64,000 nt of DNA from the NCBI GenBank assembly GCA_038503035.1, contig JAVSML010019172.1:62001-126000 (forward strand). Direction: 5' to 3'. Shown here piece by piece: positions 42,541-53,075 of this stretch (within the stretch, counting starts at the first letter, position 1; every line of letters begins with the position of its first letter). The position numbers and the translations under genes are program-made. The notes under the pieces are model-generated. The model saw only the letters and a list, made by a program, of their open reading frames with translations. It did no database searches and was not told the DNA's origin. Source of the DNA: Crocodylus rhombifer (Eukaryota > Chordata > Crocodylia > Crocodylidae).

Positions 42541-43441
42541 TTCATGACAGTAAGTACAGAACAAGGACCCTGCTAATTATTGCTGAGCTAATATTTTGTC
42601 AAAGCGATGCCTTGCAATGGAGCTTGTTTGCCTGAGTTATGGAATATATTCATTATATTTAGGGTTTGTTTTTTTTTGGTCCTTACAACCTGACTTTTAC
42701 TCTCAGGTTATTTTCTCATGCAAAACTACATAGAAACTAACCCAACTGCAAGTTGGTGCCTCCCTGCATGCTAAGGTGCCCAGTCTGGCTCACTGGGACA
42801 ACAGACCCAGATAGAGAAGCTCAGGGCCTTCTCAGAGATCCCATGATTTGTGTTGGGAGAAAGATTAAATTAGAGCACAGCTCTGCTGTTCTGCTAACAT
42901 CTGTACAGCTCAGACTGGTTACATCTGGGCTTTTGCTTCTGAGGTGTGCAGGACTCCAGGGAAAGAGTTCCATGAGCCTTTGGAAGAAAACAACTGCAAA
43001 ATTGCCGTCTTGCTTCAGTCCTTTTCTACAAGGCAGGGTTGAGGTCAGCTGCTCACTCAGAAACCCGGTTGGATTTACTGCAGTGGTTCAGTGACTGAGG
43101 GAGTAGAGAAAGACCTCTGTGTTATCTGAGCTTTTGGGGACCTAGACCAGTGGTTGGTGCAGAGGAGGTCAGAGATAAACTGGACAAGAGCAAAGAATCT
43201 CAGGAAGGGAAACCAGAATGGAATATTACAATATTTTATTTTATGTAAGGTCTTGTCAGGGAAAAGTAATTTATTAAAATCTAGTTGTCCATAAGACAAA
43301 TAATTGAATATCTACACACATACCATGACATTTGGAGGTTTATTGATGGCAATATGAAAGCCACTGAGTTTGGTACTCTCCTCCTTACCGCTGCCCTTCT
43401 TCTCTTATAGCCAGGACTTCCACGGTGCCCTGGGAAGGAAG
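42541..43441 (+). other. 5' flank of alpha OR cassette 4
   Basis: It matches 20280-21143, including the shared 440-bp deletion relative to 29426-30717. The acceptor-like TCTTATAGCCAG ends at 43411, before GACTTCCACGG. Confidence 0.55.
42959..42971 (+). promoter_or_regulatory. Mutated copy of the near-palindromic element, alpha 4
   Basis: GGGAAAGAGTTCC differs at two positions from the consensus. It lies 471 bp upstream of an intact OR, so strict conservation is not needed or this copy is altered. Confidence 0.35.
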
Positions 43442-44398
43442 ATGTCCAACTGGACAACTGTAACTGAGTTCCTCCTCCTGGGCTTCTCTGACACTCGGGA
43501 GCTACAGATCTTACACTTTGTCATCTTTCTCGCAGCATACCTGGCAGCTGTGGCGGGGAACCTCCTTGTTATCACTGTCGTAACTATGGACCACCACCTC
43601 CACAGCCCCATGTACTACTTTTTGGCAAATTTGTCCATTCTTGACCTTGGATCCATCTCTGTCATAGTCCCCAAGTCCATGGCCAATTCTCTCTTAAACT
43701 CCAGGACAATTTCCTATGCTGGATGTGTGTCCCAGGTCTTTCTCTTCTTCCTTTTTGGTGCGGCCAATTTTTCATTCCTCACCATCATGGCATATGACCG
43801 GTATATTGCCATCTGCAAGCCACTGCATTATGAGATAATAATGAATAGGAGAGCTTGCATCCATATGACTGCCTGTGCTTGGGTTCTTGTTGCCATCTAC
43901 TCTGCAATGCACACTGGGATCACCTTTAGTCTACCCTTCTGCCACTCAAATACCATCAACCAGTTCTTCTGTGAAATACCCCAGCTGCTCAAGCTCTCCT
44001 GCTCTGACACATACCGCAGAGAGCTGGGAGCCCTTGCCTTCAGTGTGTTTTTATGTTTAGCCTGTTTTGCTTTCATTACTGTTTCATATGTTCAGATCTT
44101 TACTACAGTGTGGAGAATCCCCTCTGAGCAGGGCCGGCAGAAAGCCTTCTCCACCTGCATTCCTCACCTGACTGTGGTCTCCCTGCTTCTTTCCACTTCC
44201 AGCGTAGCCTACATGAAGCCAATCTCTGACTCCCCATCCCCTCTGGATCTCCTGGAAGCTGTTCTGTATTCTGTGGTGCCTCCATTGATGAACCCAGTCA
44301 TCTACAGCATGAGGAACAAGGAGATCCAAGCTGCCCTGTGGAAACTTCTCCAAAGGCTGATCCTCTTTAGAAACAATATGTCTATCTTTCTTTTATGA
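43442..44398 (+). CDS. Olfactory receptor, family 14-like (alpha cassette 4)
   Basis: An intact 318-residue odorant receptor and the most canonical alpha member: N3-W-T5 glycosylation site, GN 39-40, LHSPMYYFL 53-61, Asp68, C95, MAYDRYIAICKPLHY 116-130 with full DRY, C177 in FCEIPQLLKLSCSD, SYVQIF in TM5, [13 protein letters not shown] from 234, NPVIYSMRN 284-292. TM4 (IHMTACAWVLVAIYSAMHTG) and TM5 (FLCLACFAFITVSY) differ from 2475 and 30747 and may alter odorant tuning. The ATG lies after the acceptor AG. AATAAA is at 44577-44582. The conserved upstream element is mutated in this copy. Confidence 0.95.
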   Translation: MSNWTTVTEFLLLGFSDTRELQILHFVIFLAAYLAAVAGNLLVITVVTMDHHLHSPMYYFLANLSILDLGSISVIVPKSMANSLLNSRTISYAGCVSQVFLFFLFGAANFSFLTIMAYDRYIAICKPLHYEIIMNRRACIHMTACAWVLVAIYSAMHTGITFSLPFCHSNTINQFFCEIPQLLKLSCSDTYRRELGALAFSVFLCLACFAFITVSYVQIFTTVWRIPSEQGRQKAFSTCIPHLTVVSLLLSTSSVAYMKPISDSPSPLDLLEAVLYSVVPPLMNPVIYSMRNKEIQAALWKLLQRLILFRNNMSIFLL

Positions 44399-44576
44399 CT
44401 GTTTTACTTATGGTTTTCATGCTATAGTGTGCAACTGATTTATAAAAAATGAAGAGGGTGGGTTATTCTCTAGCTTCGTAAGGAGAATTCCATTTGGCTT
44501 GGGTCATTTTGTGTTCACATCGTTGAAGTGGGAAAATAATGTTTCATACATCAATTTTACCACCTGCGCCACCTAA

Positions 44577-44582
44577 AATAAA
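44577..44582 (+). terminator. Polyadenylation signal AATAAA for OR 43442
   Basis: It lies in the conserved GCGCCACCTAAAATAAATCC block, about 180 bp after the stop. Confidence 0.55.
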
Positions 44583-44639
44583 TCCCATCAGTTGCAAGAT
44601 GCTGAACGGAAAAATTTTTCTTTACCAGTTGGTGTAATC

Positions 44640-45700
44640 AATTATTTGGATATATCCAGATTCTGTGAAGCTGGGATGAACTGCAGACACTTTAGAGGAC
44701 AGGCACAGAATTCACATGGATCCAGATAGACTGGGTAGCTGGGCTAGAAACCACAAGATGAAGTCCAAAGAAAGACATGCAAGTTGTGCACCCAGGGAAG
44801 AATTATTTAAGGCACTAATAAAAGGTGGGTTATAAACATCTGTGTGGCAGCACTGTTGAGAAGGATCATGGGCATCTGGTGTACCACAGACTCAACATGA
44901 GTCACCAAGTTGATGTAGCTACAAAAACATGAATGCATTTTTGGACTGCAACAAGAGAAGTATTAGTGCAAAAACTTGGGAGGTGATAGGGATCAGTGCT
45001 TAGACCTACGCTATTCAATAACTTCTTTAATGATGTGGACTATGGGGTGGAAAGCTCAATGATTAAGTTAGCAAACAATACCAAGCTGTGCAGATAAACG
45101 GGCACACCAGAGGATAGGACAAAGATCCAGGATGAACTTGACAGACCAGATTTATGGGTGGAACAAAATCAGATGAGGTTTAACAGGAAGGGAGAAGTGC
45201 AAGGTCCTTCACCTGGGGAGGAAGAACCCTCATTACACATATACAGTGGCTGGCACAGGATGTGAATGAGACCTGCTTAAGGGTATGAAGGTTAGGCCCT
45301 TAGAGGGGAGACTCCAGGAACTGGGCCTGTTCAGGCTGAATGAATGATAATGGGTTGCAATGCAAGCCATGCAAGGAGAGGTTGATAGAACTAGGCGTAT
45401 TTATTTTGCAGAAAAGGCAATTATGTGGGCACATCACAGTAGTCTTGAAATATCTAAATTAGTGCCATGCAGTCGTGGGTGAAAAGCAACAGTTGTCCAT
45501 GGCTGCATTGGGAAGGATGTCAAGCTTCCTATTCAAGCAAACTAATTTTAGATTAAATTTGAGGAAAAAGGCACCCTTGTTTTCAGAGGAGTGAGGATGT
45601 GGAATAGATTGCCCAGGAAAGTTGTTCAACCTTCACTGGAGGTTTTCAAGAACAGGTTGGATGGACATTGGCCAGGGATAATTTTGGAGTCACATTCTTG
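44640..45700 (+). mobile_element. Decayed CR1 LINE remnants, copy 4
   Basis: It is paralogous to 3720-5230 but shortened by an internal deletion near 45340 that joins the RT remnant to the second CR1 tail (WNRLPRKVVQPSLEVFKNRL near 45600). Confidence 0.7.
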
Positions 45701-45926
45701 CATTTGTGCATTTGATTCTTGCAGTCCCTTCTATTTTCCTGTTATTATTTGTGAGTCTAATTATTATAAGATTTATTACTATAGACTTTGACTGTATTAC
45801 TTGTAACTGCATCACTAATATGTAGGGCATTTAAATAATGGCCTCATGTAAATAGACATTGAGACAGTAGGAATATTGGATGTCTTCTTACACAATCTCA
45901 TTTTTCTTCTCATTTGTCTTCTGTAG

Positions 45927-46351
45927 GGCAGACAGACAGCTGGGTTTATATGTTTTTAGCTTTGGGCTGCTTTGTTTCCATCATTGTGTTGTATGTTCAG
46001 ATCTTTACCACACTGTTGAGGATCCCCTCTGAGCACGGCCAGCAGGAAGCCTTCTCCACCTGCATACCTCACCTGACTGTGGTCTCCCTGTTTATCTCCA
46101 TTGATGCCTTTGCCTACATGAAACCCACCTCCAACTTCCCATCCTCTCTAGATCTTCTGACAGCTGTTCTGTATTCTGTGATTCCTCCAGTGGTAAATCC
46201 ATTCATCTATAGCATGAGGAACAAGGAGATCAAATGTGCTCTGAGACAACTGCTTGAAAGACAGATGCTCTCCAAGAACAGGACGTCTCTTTTTACTTTG
46301 TGTGTTTTTTGTGTACTACTTTTTGTCTTTAGATCTATGATTAATTCATGA
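45927..46351 (+). pseudogene. OR C-terminal exon fragment after a splice acceptor, copy 2
   Basis: It is the same structure as 24304-24707: acceptor-like TTTGTCTTCTGTAG ending at 45926, GGCAGACAGACAG, then TM5 (FLALGCFVSIIVLYVQIF) to TM7 (NPFIYSMRNKEIKCAL) and a tail extended by a few residues (FVLLFVFRSMINS). It is open throughout, as is copy 1, while TM1-TM4 are absent. Confidence 0.82.
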
Positions 46352-46564
46352 AATTAAGTTTTCATAATGTTGTGTACATTCTACTTATGAAAGATGACAG
46401 TTCTCAGCTACATTCAGCAGTGCTAGAAAGACTGTGGTACTCAGCTCGAGTCATTTTGTGTAAACATTGTGGAACTGTAAGTGGATGAGTCTGGTGTTCC
46501 ATGTGCCACCTAAATTAAAACCTCTTATTTCCCAAATGCTGATTATGACTTGTGGCATGTGGTT

Positions 46565-46870
46565 TTCTAAATGGTATGATGAATGATTTGGTTGCCAGAA
46601 TAGAGAGCTGCCTGAGAAAATTTGCAGCTGACACAACCTGGGGAGGCCTGCAAACCCCCTGGAGGAAAGGAGTGGAATACAAAGGGGTTTAATAAATCAG
46701 GTACCTGGGTGAGTGGTAACAGGGTGAAAACCAGTATGGAGAAATTTAAGATGCCACATCCAGGAAAAAGTAATAAAAAGCATAAATACAGAATGGGAGA
46801 TAAGTGCCAGGCAGTCAGCATTTATGTGAAGGATCCAGGAGTTTTGGGGGATCACAGGCTCAACATAAAC
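46565..46870 (+). mobile_element. Decayed CR1 reverse transcriptase fragment
   Basis: Paralog of 24940 and 38540. Confidence 0.5.
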
Positions 46871-47974
46871 TGGCTACTGGTGCAACTGTAAAGAAAGCAA
46901 AAGCAATTTTGAACTGTATTAAGAGGTGTAAGACAATTGAAGTGACAGTGACATTTCTTACTGCTGGTCTGGCCTTCACTTTTTAAGAAAGAAAGGAGGT
47001 AGTTGCAGCAGCTACCCAGGTGGGCGAGAAATGTAATAATAAAGTCTTTGAAATGTAAGCTGTATAAGAAAAGTTTGATGGAACTGGACAAAGATATTTA
47101 GGGCCAGATTAGGGTAATTTTTAATGCTGATTGTATGATAATGTTCAGGATTACTGCTTCTGCAATAGACTCACAGATCTAAAGTAAGTATGTAAAGAGT
47201 AAGGACTGAAGATTAAGTATGCCCCTTACATTTGTTCAACCTACATTTAATCTCGCCAAGTTAGGTAAAAATTCTAATATTACAAAATCCTTAATCTGCC
47301 TGTCCGTAAGCCTTTATTCACGCTCTGACTGGCCGTGCATAGTAGTCCCAAAGCATGAATTTCCATGGAACAACATGCATTTGGCCTGGTGGAGGAACCT
47401 TCAATAGACTCCACAGAATACTGTGCAAGGACATTGGGAGCCAGGGCTTGGAGATGAAAGAGCAAGAATGAGAACTAGATTTGGTAGAGGTACTCTAGAT
47501 TTCCTCCTTGGTAAATGACCTCAGCTTTCAAAAACGTAGCATAATTGTCTCCATGATTACTGATATTCTCAACTTGGATGGCATGAATATATCTTGTTAA
47601 GACACAGCATAGTATGGAAGTCATAATAAAAATGGCAACACCCATGGGTAAATGCAGAATTTCCTAAAGTAGTGTGCAGCACACCACTCCTCAGATGATG
47701 GGGGGATAGGGTAAGACATGGATGGAGCCCCTGCATACACATCTGAGGGCACATGCCCCCCCTGCCTCCCGGGCTGCATGCCCCCCCCTCCCCATGCCCA
47801 CCACATGAGCTGCTCATGGCTTTGTCCCCTCCCTCCCCAGGCTCTGCAAGCCTTGACCATCCCGCACTGCCATTGGGGGCAGGGGGGCGGGAATGGAAGC
47901 CCCAGCAGTGAGGGAGGGAGGGAGTGGGGATAGGGCTTGAGCTGGGGCCTCAAACTGCACGGCCCCGACAACCC
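46871..47974. other. Duplicated non-coding flank
   Basis: It matches 26413-27375 and 38841-39877, with an empty LTR site at 47056. The CT/GA-rich part at 47755-47940 has long but unconserved open frames. Confidence 0.5.
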
Positions 47975-48257
47975 ACTGTTGTACATAACTGGACTGATTA
48001 TTGGACCCAGCATGGAATAGAGCATGGCTTCTATGAGATCAAGAGCTGATGGGGACCTAGGGTAGGCTTAATGCTGTCCTTGCTCAGATGGGCACTGTAT
48101 TGAAGATCTGAATGTATGATACAATTAAGAAAACAAAAAAGGTCTAAAATTATGCAAATACCAACAGCAAATATTTCAAGCTGTGTAATGGACAACTTGA
48201 TGCAATTGAGCTTGATTAGCTGAGGGATTTCACAGAAGAACTGGTTGATGCTATTAG
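47975..48257 (-). pseudogene. Minus-strand OR relic, copy 3
   Basis: The minus strand gives INQFFCEIPQLIKL near 48240, TM5 remnants, and TM7 MLGPIISPVMYNS near 47990. It has the same internal deletion as the other two copies. Confidence 0.75.
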
Positions 48258-48639
48258 GCCAGACTGACCCAGCTCAGGGGAAAACTAGGGTGATGCCAAA
48301 ATGAGGTGACTACTAGCACTTTTCCCCAGTGCTGCTTCTTTTTCCATTTTGATAAGACCAAAATGAAATATTTGGGGAGTGTTTGGGTCATGAAAAAAAA
48401 CAATCCCAATTAGGGGATTGGGAGAGGTTGATATTTTCAAATTTCTCCTATGATGGGATCATTGTTTCTGGCCATGGGAACATCCACAAAGAGAGTAAAT
48501 TCCAAACACCATAAATCTTGTAGGTGCTGGACTCCAACCAACCACGATACGTAGTAGGAGCCGCTAGAATAGTAAGTTAGTATGGAGGCTGAAGGACGGA
48601 CTCACAAATTGTCATATCAGGCTCTGGCATCTATCAGGT
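48258..48639. other. Non-coding segment, matches 27780-28190
   Basis: Non-coding flank shared with copy 1 of the unit. No gene is seen. Confidence 0.4.
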
Positions 48640-49321
48640 TCAGATCAAGAGAAATCAGGTCCGTGAATGAGTCTCTGATCCCTTCATGTGCCTTGTGGAG
48701 CCTACCTGGCAAGGGCTGTACATGGCATGAGGCTGCACAGGGATATATGCTTCATGTGGCACCTGTGCCAGGCCAGCCCTGTGTACTAGACTTGGGGTTT
48801 GTCTAGATTGGGCTCATTGACCCACCCTACATGCAGAATCCAGTGTGTACAGTCATCTACATGTCTGCCCCACTGAGCCATTTTTACTGTGCAGTCATTC
48901 AGTACTTTTTTTATGAAGAATTAAAGGAACGTGCAGTACTCGCCAGGACTGCACAGTTCTGAAGGCACACAGATTATTTCAAACCCTACTGCTCAGTACC
49001 AATGAGGTAATGCTCAGGAACTCATTGCTACTGGTCAATAATGGAGGTATCACAGTTAAAGCCTGCCAATGGTACGTTGCCACAGGGATGAATGACATTG
49101 CTGCAGCTCATTGCTACAGTGACCTAGCATCTCATATAGACACACCTAGCCTGTTGCAAATGCTACATGGCACAAATGACACGTGGCCACAGGTGCAGCC
49201 AGGGCACGCTGACTGCCCACAGGTGGTGGCCGTGGCAGCGAATGGGGAGGTCTCTCAAGTAGCCATGGTAATGTCAGCAGCAGGGGCTGGGAGAGTGGCA
49301 AGCGCTGGTGGGCAGTCAGTG
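48640..49321. repeat. Unit-boundary repeat, DNA-transposon-like, copy 4 (truncated)
   Basis: It matches 19092-19741, then stops abruptly at 49321. Confidence 0.5.
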
Positions 49322-49946
49322 AGTGAGGAGCTCAGCCAGTGCAGAGAGAAGGCCAAGGTTTGGCTGCAAGAGCATCCCCGGGTTGGTGCCATGAGCTGGA
49401 CTATTTTGCCTGGTAGTGATTCTGACCGGACGGTTTTAGCTTTATGTTATAACCCGGGGGCTTTGTCTTTTGTGTTTACTGTTTAAGCAGAGGACCGGGT
49501 GAGGCTATTAGGGGTCGGAGGAGGCCTCATAGGGACTCCCCAGTAGCATGGGGGTACTTGGCACCAGAGAAGGTGCAGCATTTTGCGGGGTACATTGGCC
49601 TAGCTCTGAGAGAGTGAGAGAGAGGGGGGCAGAGGGGCCCTGAGAGTGCAGAGGGGCAGCGAGGAGCCCCGAGGGCAAAAGGAGGGCCGAGACATAACAG
49701 GGCCAGAGTCAGATTACACCAGCAGCCTCTGCGAGGCTTGGGCTGCAGTGTAGGGGAGAAAAAGGAACCGCAGATAGCGCCCCCTGTCATTGGGGCACGT
49801 AAAAATGGGCAGCCTCCCGCTAATTACAGCAATCTATTAATTAAATAAGATCAAGGCATGGCAGACAAGTAAGCAGGCAGTTGGCCCATTACAGGAGGGG
49901 GAGCCATACTTGGAGAGGCTCCAATATTGGCACTCCTGTCACACGG
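49322..49946. mobile_element. Unclassified GC-rich insertion 1
   Basis: It replaces the sequence equivalent to 19742-20717. It contains TTTTGTGTTTACTGTTTAAG, GAGACATAACAGGGCCAGAG and a Pu-rich run, with no reading frame I recognise. It looks like non-coding LTR-element sequence. Confidence 0.35.
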
Positions 49947-50270
49947 TCCTTTTCTACAAGGTGGGGTTGAAGTCAGCTGCACACTCAGAAACCTGGTTGG
50001 ATTTACTTCAGTCGCTCAGTGACAGAGGGAGCAGAGAAAGACCTCTGGGTTATCTGTGCTTCTGGGGATTTAGACTAGTGGTTGGTGCAAAGGAGATCTG
50101 AGAGATCAACTGGACAAGAGTAAAGGATCTTGGCAGGGGAAGCCTGAATATGACACAAGAGACAAGAAAACTTCCACAAAAACAATTTCAGTATGTTTTC
50201 TGCATTAGTGAAGTGTCCTGTCTTAGTAAGATGCAGGGGAGATTTAAGAATATAAAAGTTGGAAAACCTG
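49947..50270 (+). other. Fragment of alpha 5' flank
   Basis: It matches 29885-30205 and lies between two foreign segments. The upstream conserved element is missing, and the coding exon that should follow is replaced. Confidence 0.6.
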
Positions 50271-51473
50271 GTGTTGCAGGAGGAAGGCACAATATGGCCC
50301 CAAAGGGGAAAAGGGGTGCCCCGGGACCTGAAGGTAGGCAGGGGAGAGAGAGAAGGGACGAAAGAAATCAACGAGTTCCTTACCTGCAGCTGATGTCGTG
50401 GGAATGGCAGAAGGGGTGGTGGGACCCACGTGGCTGATTAGCTGCATCTTTTTTAAACTGCGGCCAGCTGTGATCGATAATGATCAGAGCCGGCGTAGGA
50501 TGATAAAAGACGCCCCGAGGGAAGAAGTTGGGGTGGGGAGCTGGAAACTAGCCGGGAGGGGAGCCAAGCCTGGCTCCTTATCCAGAGTTGAGGGAGAAAC
50601 CGCAGCCATCTGCGAAGCCGGAGCACATCTCCCAGCTGCGGGACAGACAGCATTGAGGGAAAAGCAGCAGATGCCCAGGTTTGCGGTGGCAGAGCCAGGC
50701 ACGAGGGTCCAGGGGCAGAGTCCAGGGCTGGGAGACGCCCCGAAGAGAGGAGGATGGAGGAAGACCTGGCAGGTCAGGTGGGAGCAGCAAGGGTCAGGAG
50801 GTCAACCCAGAGTCCATCCAGGCAGGGAACCACCACTCGAGCAGCCGGAGGAACTGCGGAGTCCGGGATGCAGCCAGGTGGGACCACTCAGTGAGGGACC
50901 GAGCAAAGAGGGGAACCAGAGTGTCGGGGAGCAGTCCCGCGCGATTGCTAAGAAGACACAGCACCCAGCCAGAGGGGTGCTGCAGGAGAAAATTTAGCAA
51001 GGAAAGGCTTCTCTCCAGACAGGGAGTTCAGACTTTGATTTTGTAAGCCCAAGAGACTTGCAGGCATGGTTTTCTTTCTTTTTCACAAGTTTTGGGCAGA
51101 GTAGCCTACGGCTGGAGGCCCAGGAGGGGAACTGCATATGGGCTTATGACCCACAGAGACTAGAGTTGATCCACACTGATGGAGTCACCACGAATGGGCT
51201 TGGCACCATGAGGCGAGGGACGGGCCCCGGGAATCGTGAGCAACTCGGCATGGCTGGGCATTAGGGCGAGGTGTAGGGGAGGGCGGAGCGTCGCAGAAGA
51301 CCAGTGCCCCTGAGAGTCCCAACCCCAGATAAGATAGTAGTCGTCCTCTACACTGAACTTTCCAGCAAAATCTTGGTGGGCGAGATAGGGGGCAGAGACC
51401 ACAGTTAAGATCACATCCGGAATAGACCTTTCCAGGGACAAAGCGGCCAGCAGGCCCACACGCCCAAGGCCGA
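50271..51473. mobile_element. Unclassified GC-rich insertion 2
   Basis: A 1.2-kb segment of different composition from its surroundings, beginning GTTGCAGGAGGAAGGCACAA and joined to the middle of an OR at 51474. The plus strand has an open frame of about 200 codons (50398-50997) rich in Gly, Arg, Glu and Pro, without a recognised domain. A part near 51265-51310 resembles 35740-35785. It is probably a retroelement remnant. Confidence 0.4.
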
Positions 51474-52063
51474 GCAAGCCACTGCATTACTAGTCAATAA
51501 TGAACAAAAAAGCTTGTATTCAAATGGCTGCCGCTGCCTGGGTAAGTTTTATTCTCTATTCTGCACTGCATACCGGGGGCACGTTCAGCATACCCTTCTT
51601 CCCTTCCAACATTATCAACCAATTCTGTTGTGAAATCCCCCAGCTCCTCAAGCTGTCTTGCTCCGATGCAAGCCTCACAGAACTGGGGATTCTGGTATTC
51701 AGCATGTGTTTAGTTTCCAGCTGCTTTGTTTTTATTTTTGTCTCATATGTTCAGATCTTACCTACAGTGCTGAGCTTGCCCTCTGAAGAGAGTTGCAAGA
51801 AAGCCTTCTCCACCTGCCTGCCTCACCTCATTGTGGTCTCCTTGTTCGTGAGCACGGGCATCTTTGCCCACATGAAACTGGCTGCGAGCTCCCCGACAGC
51901 ACTGGATCTTTTTGTGGCTGTTTCGTATTCCGTGGTTCCTCCGTTGATTAATCCGATCATTTATAGCATGAGGAACAAGGAGCTGAAAGCGTCTTTATGG
52001 AAACTGCTCCATAGGAGGGTATTTGACCATAAAAACAAAACCATGCGGAACCTGTTTACTTAA
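51474..52063 (+). pseudogene. Olfactory receptor pseudogene, 5'-truncated (gamma cassette 2)
   Basis: OR similarity starts at KPLHY in the second intracellular loop (51474), followed by an in-frame TAG at 51491-51493. It then stays open from ATG 51500 for 187 residues: SFILYSALHTGGTFSIPF, NQFCCEIPQLLKL, SYVQILPTVLSLP, KAFSTCLPHLIVV, NPIIYSMRNKELKASL, ending NLFT. TM1-TM3 are replaced by the foreign segment ending at 51473. It is the closest relative of 18177-19091 and shows what that copy's C-terminus was. It cannot be a seven-helix receptor. Confidence 0.88.
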
Positions 52064-52985
52064 CACTGAATTTTAATACGACAAAAACGCATCATAACCA
52101 CACCAAAGTCAATGGATCATTTATTTCTGCATTTGCTCACTCTGTATCCATGTCCTCCTGAATGGCCATTGTGAACTACCACTTATTACCCAAGCTCTTC
52201 AGGCACTGCCTGTGAAAAAGTCCATCTCCATATCAAGTGTGTGATACGTATCCCAGTTATTGTATATTGGAGGACAACAAATCTTGTGGTGGGTCCAGTG
52301 GATATCTTGTTTTGTGGCTTGTTTTCCTTTCTGGTGCCTTTTGTCCTCTGTATCATTTAGTTGGAGTAACTGTGTATCAGGCTAGACTGGATGATTTTGG
52401 TTACCCATCAATAGGCTGTTGCACAGGATTTCATTTTATTCTTTTCTGTTTCAGCCTAGCTTTGCAATTTTTTTTGTAGCTGGACTTTGGCCTTTTAATA
52501 ATATCCAATCTTCAATTTAAAGCTCTTGTTGGGTATTATTTTGGCAAATGCTTCAAAATGGAAATTTTATTTCAATAGCTTTGTATCGGGGGAAGGCAGG
52601 AGGGGGGTTCAATATGTGAACTCTTTGATGGGGCTTTCCAAAAAAACAGTACACATGCAGTATACACTTGTAAAGGCCTAGAAAATAAGTGTGCATATTT
52701 TTTGGGGGGGCAGGGGGTTGTCTCCAACAATTTAAGTATTGAATGTTGCTAATTTCACATTGTGTTTCAGGAAATGTATTAATGTGGTCCTAAAGTGTCC
52801 TAGCTGTGTGGTTTTGGGATATTAAAGATAAATGTATACATATATGAATACTGTGTCACTTTTGTTGTGATGGGAAGGTGTTTTGGAAGAGAAAGATTTC
52901 TATGTTCCCAAAACAATTTCTGTTCTAAATTGAAATAAATGGTTGAATCCCAAATAATTCATTACTAAGGATTCAAAGTCTGTTT
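52064..52985. other. Unique intergenic DNA
   Basis: The first part (52290-52400) matches the flank fused to OR pseudogene 18177 at about 19052. The rest is AT-rich single-copy sequence. No gene is seen. Confidence 0.5.
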
Positions 52986-53075
52986 TCTGTATTTGGTGGT
53001 GCATCCAGTGATCACTGCAGTCATCTAAAGCATGAGGAACCAGGAGCTTAAAGGTGCCCGGAGTTCAGTTCATAG
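52986..53075 (+). pseudogene. Faint OR TM7 remnant
   Basis: TTTGGTGGTGCATCCAGTGA onward reads VVHPVITAVI-stop-SMRNQELKGA, matching the OR PPLxNPxIYSMRNKExKxA block with a stop in place of Tyr. It is the tail of a long-dead gene. Confidence 0.55.

Noticed and set aside
50398..50997. A 199-codon open frame in the GC-rich insertion
   Set aside because: Low-complexity Gly/Arg/Glu/Pro composition, no recognisable domain and no support from another copy. GC-rich DNA gives long chance frames.
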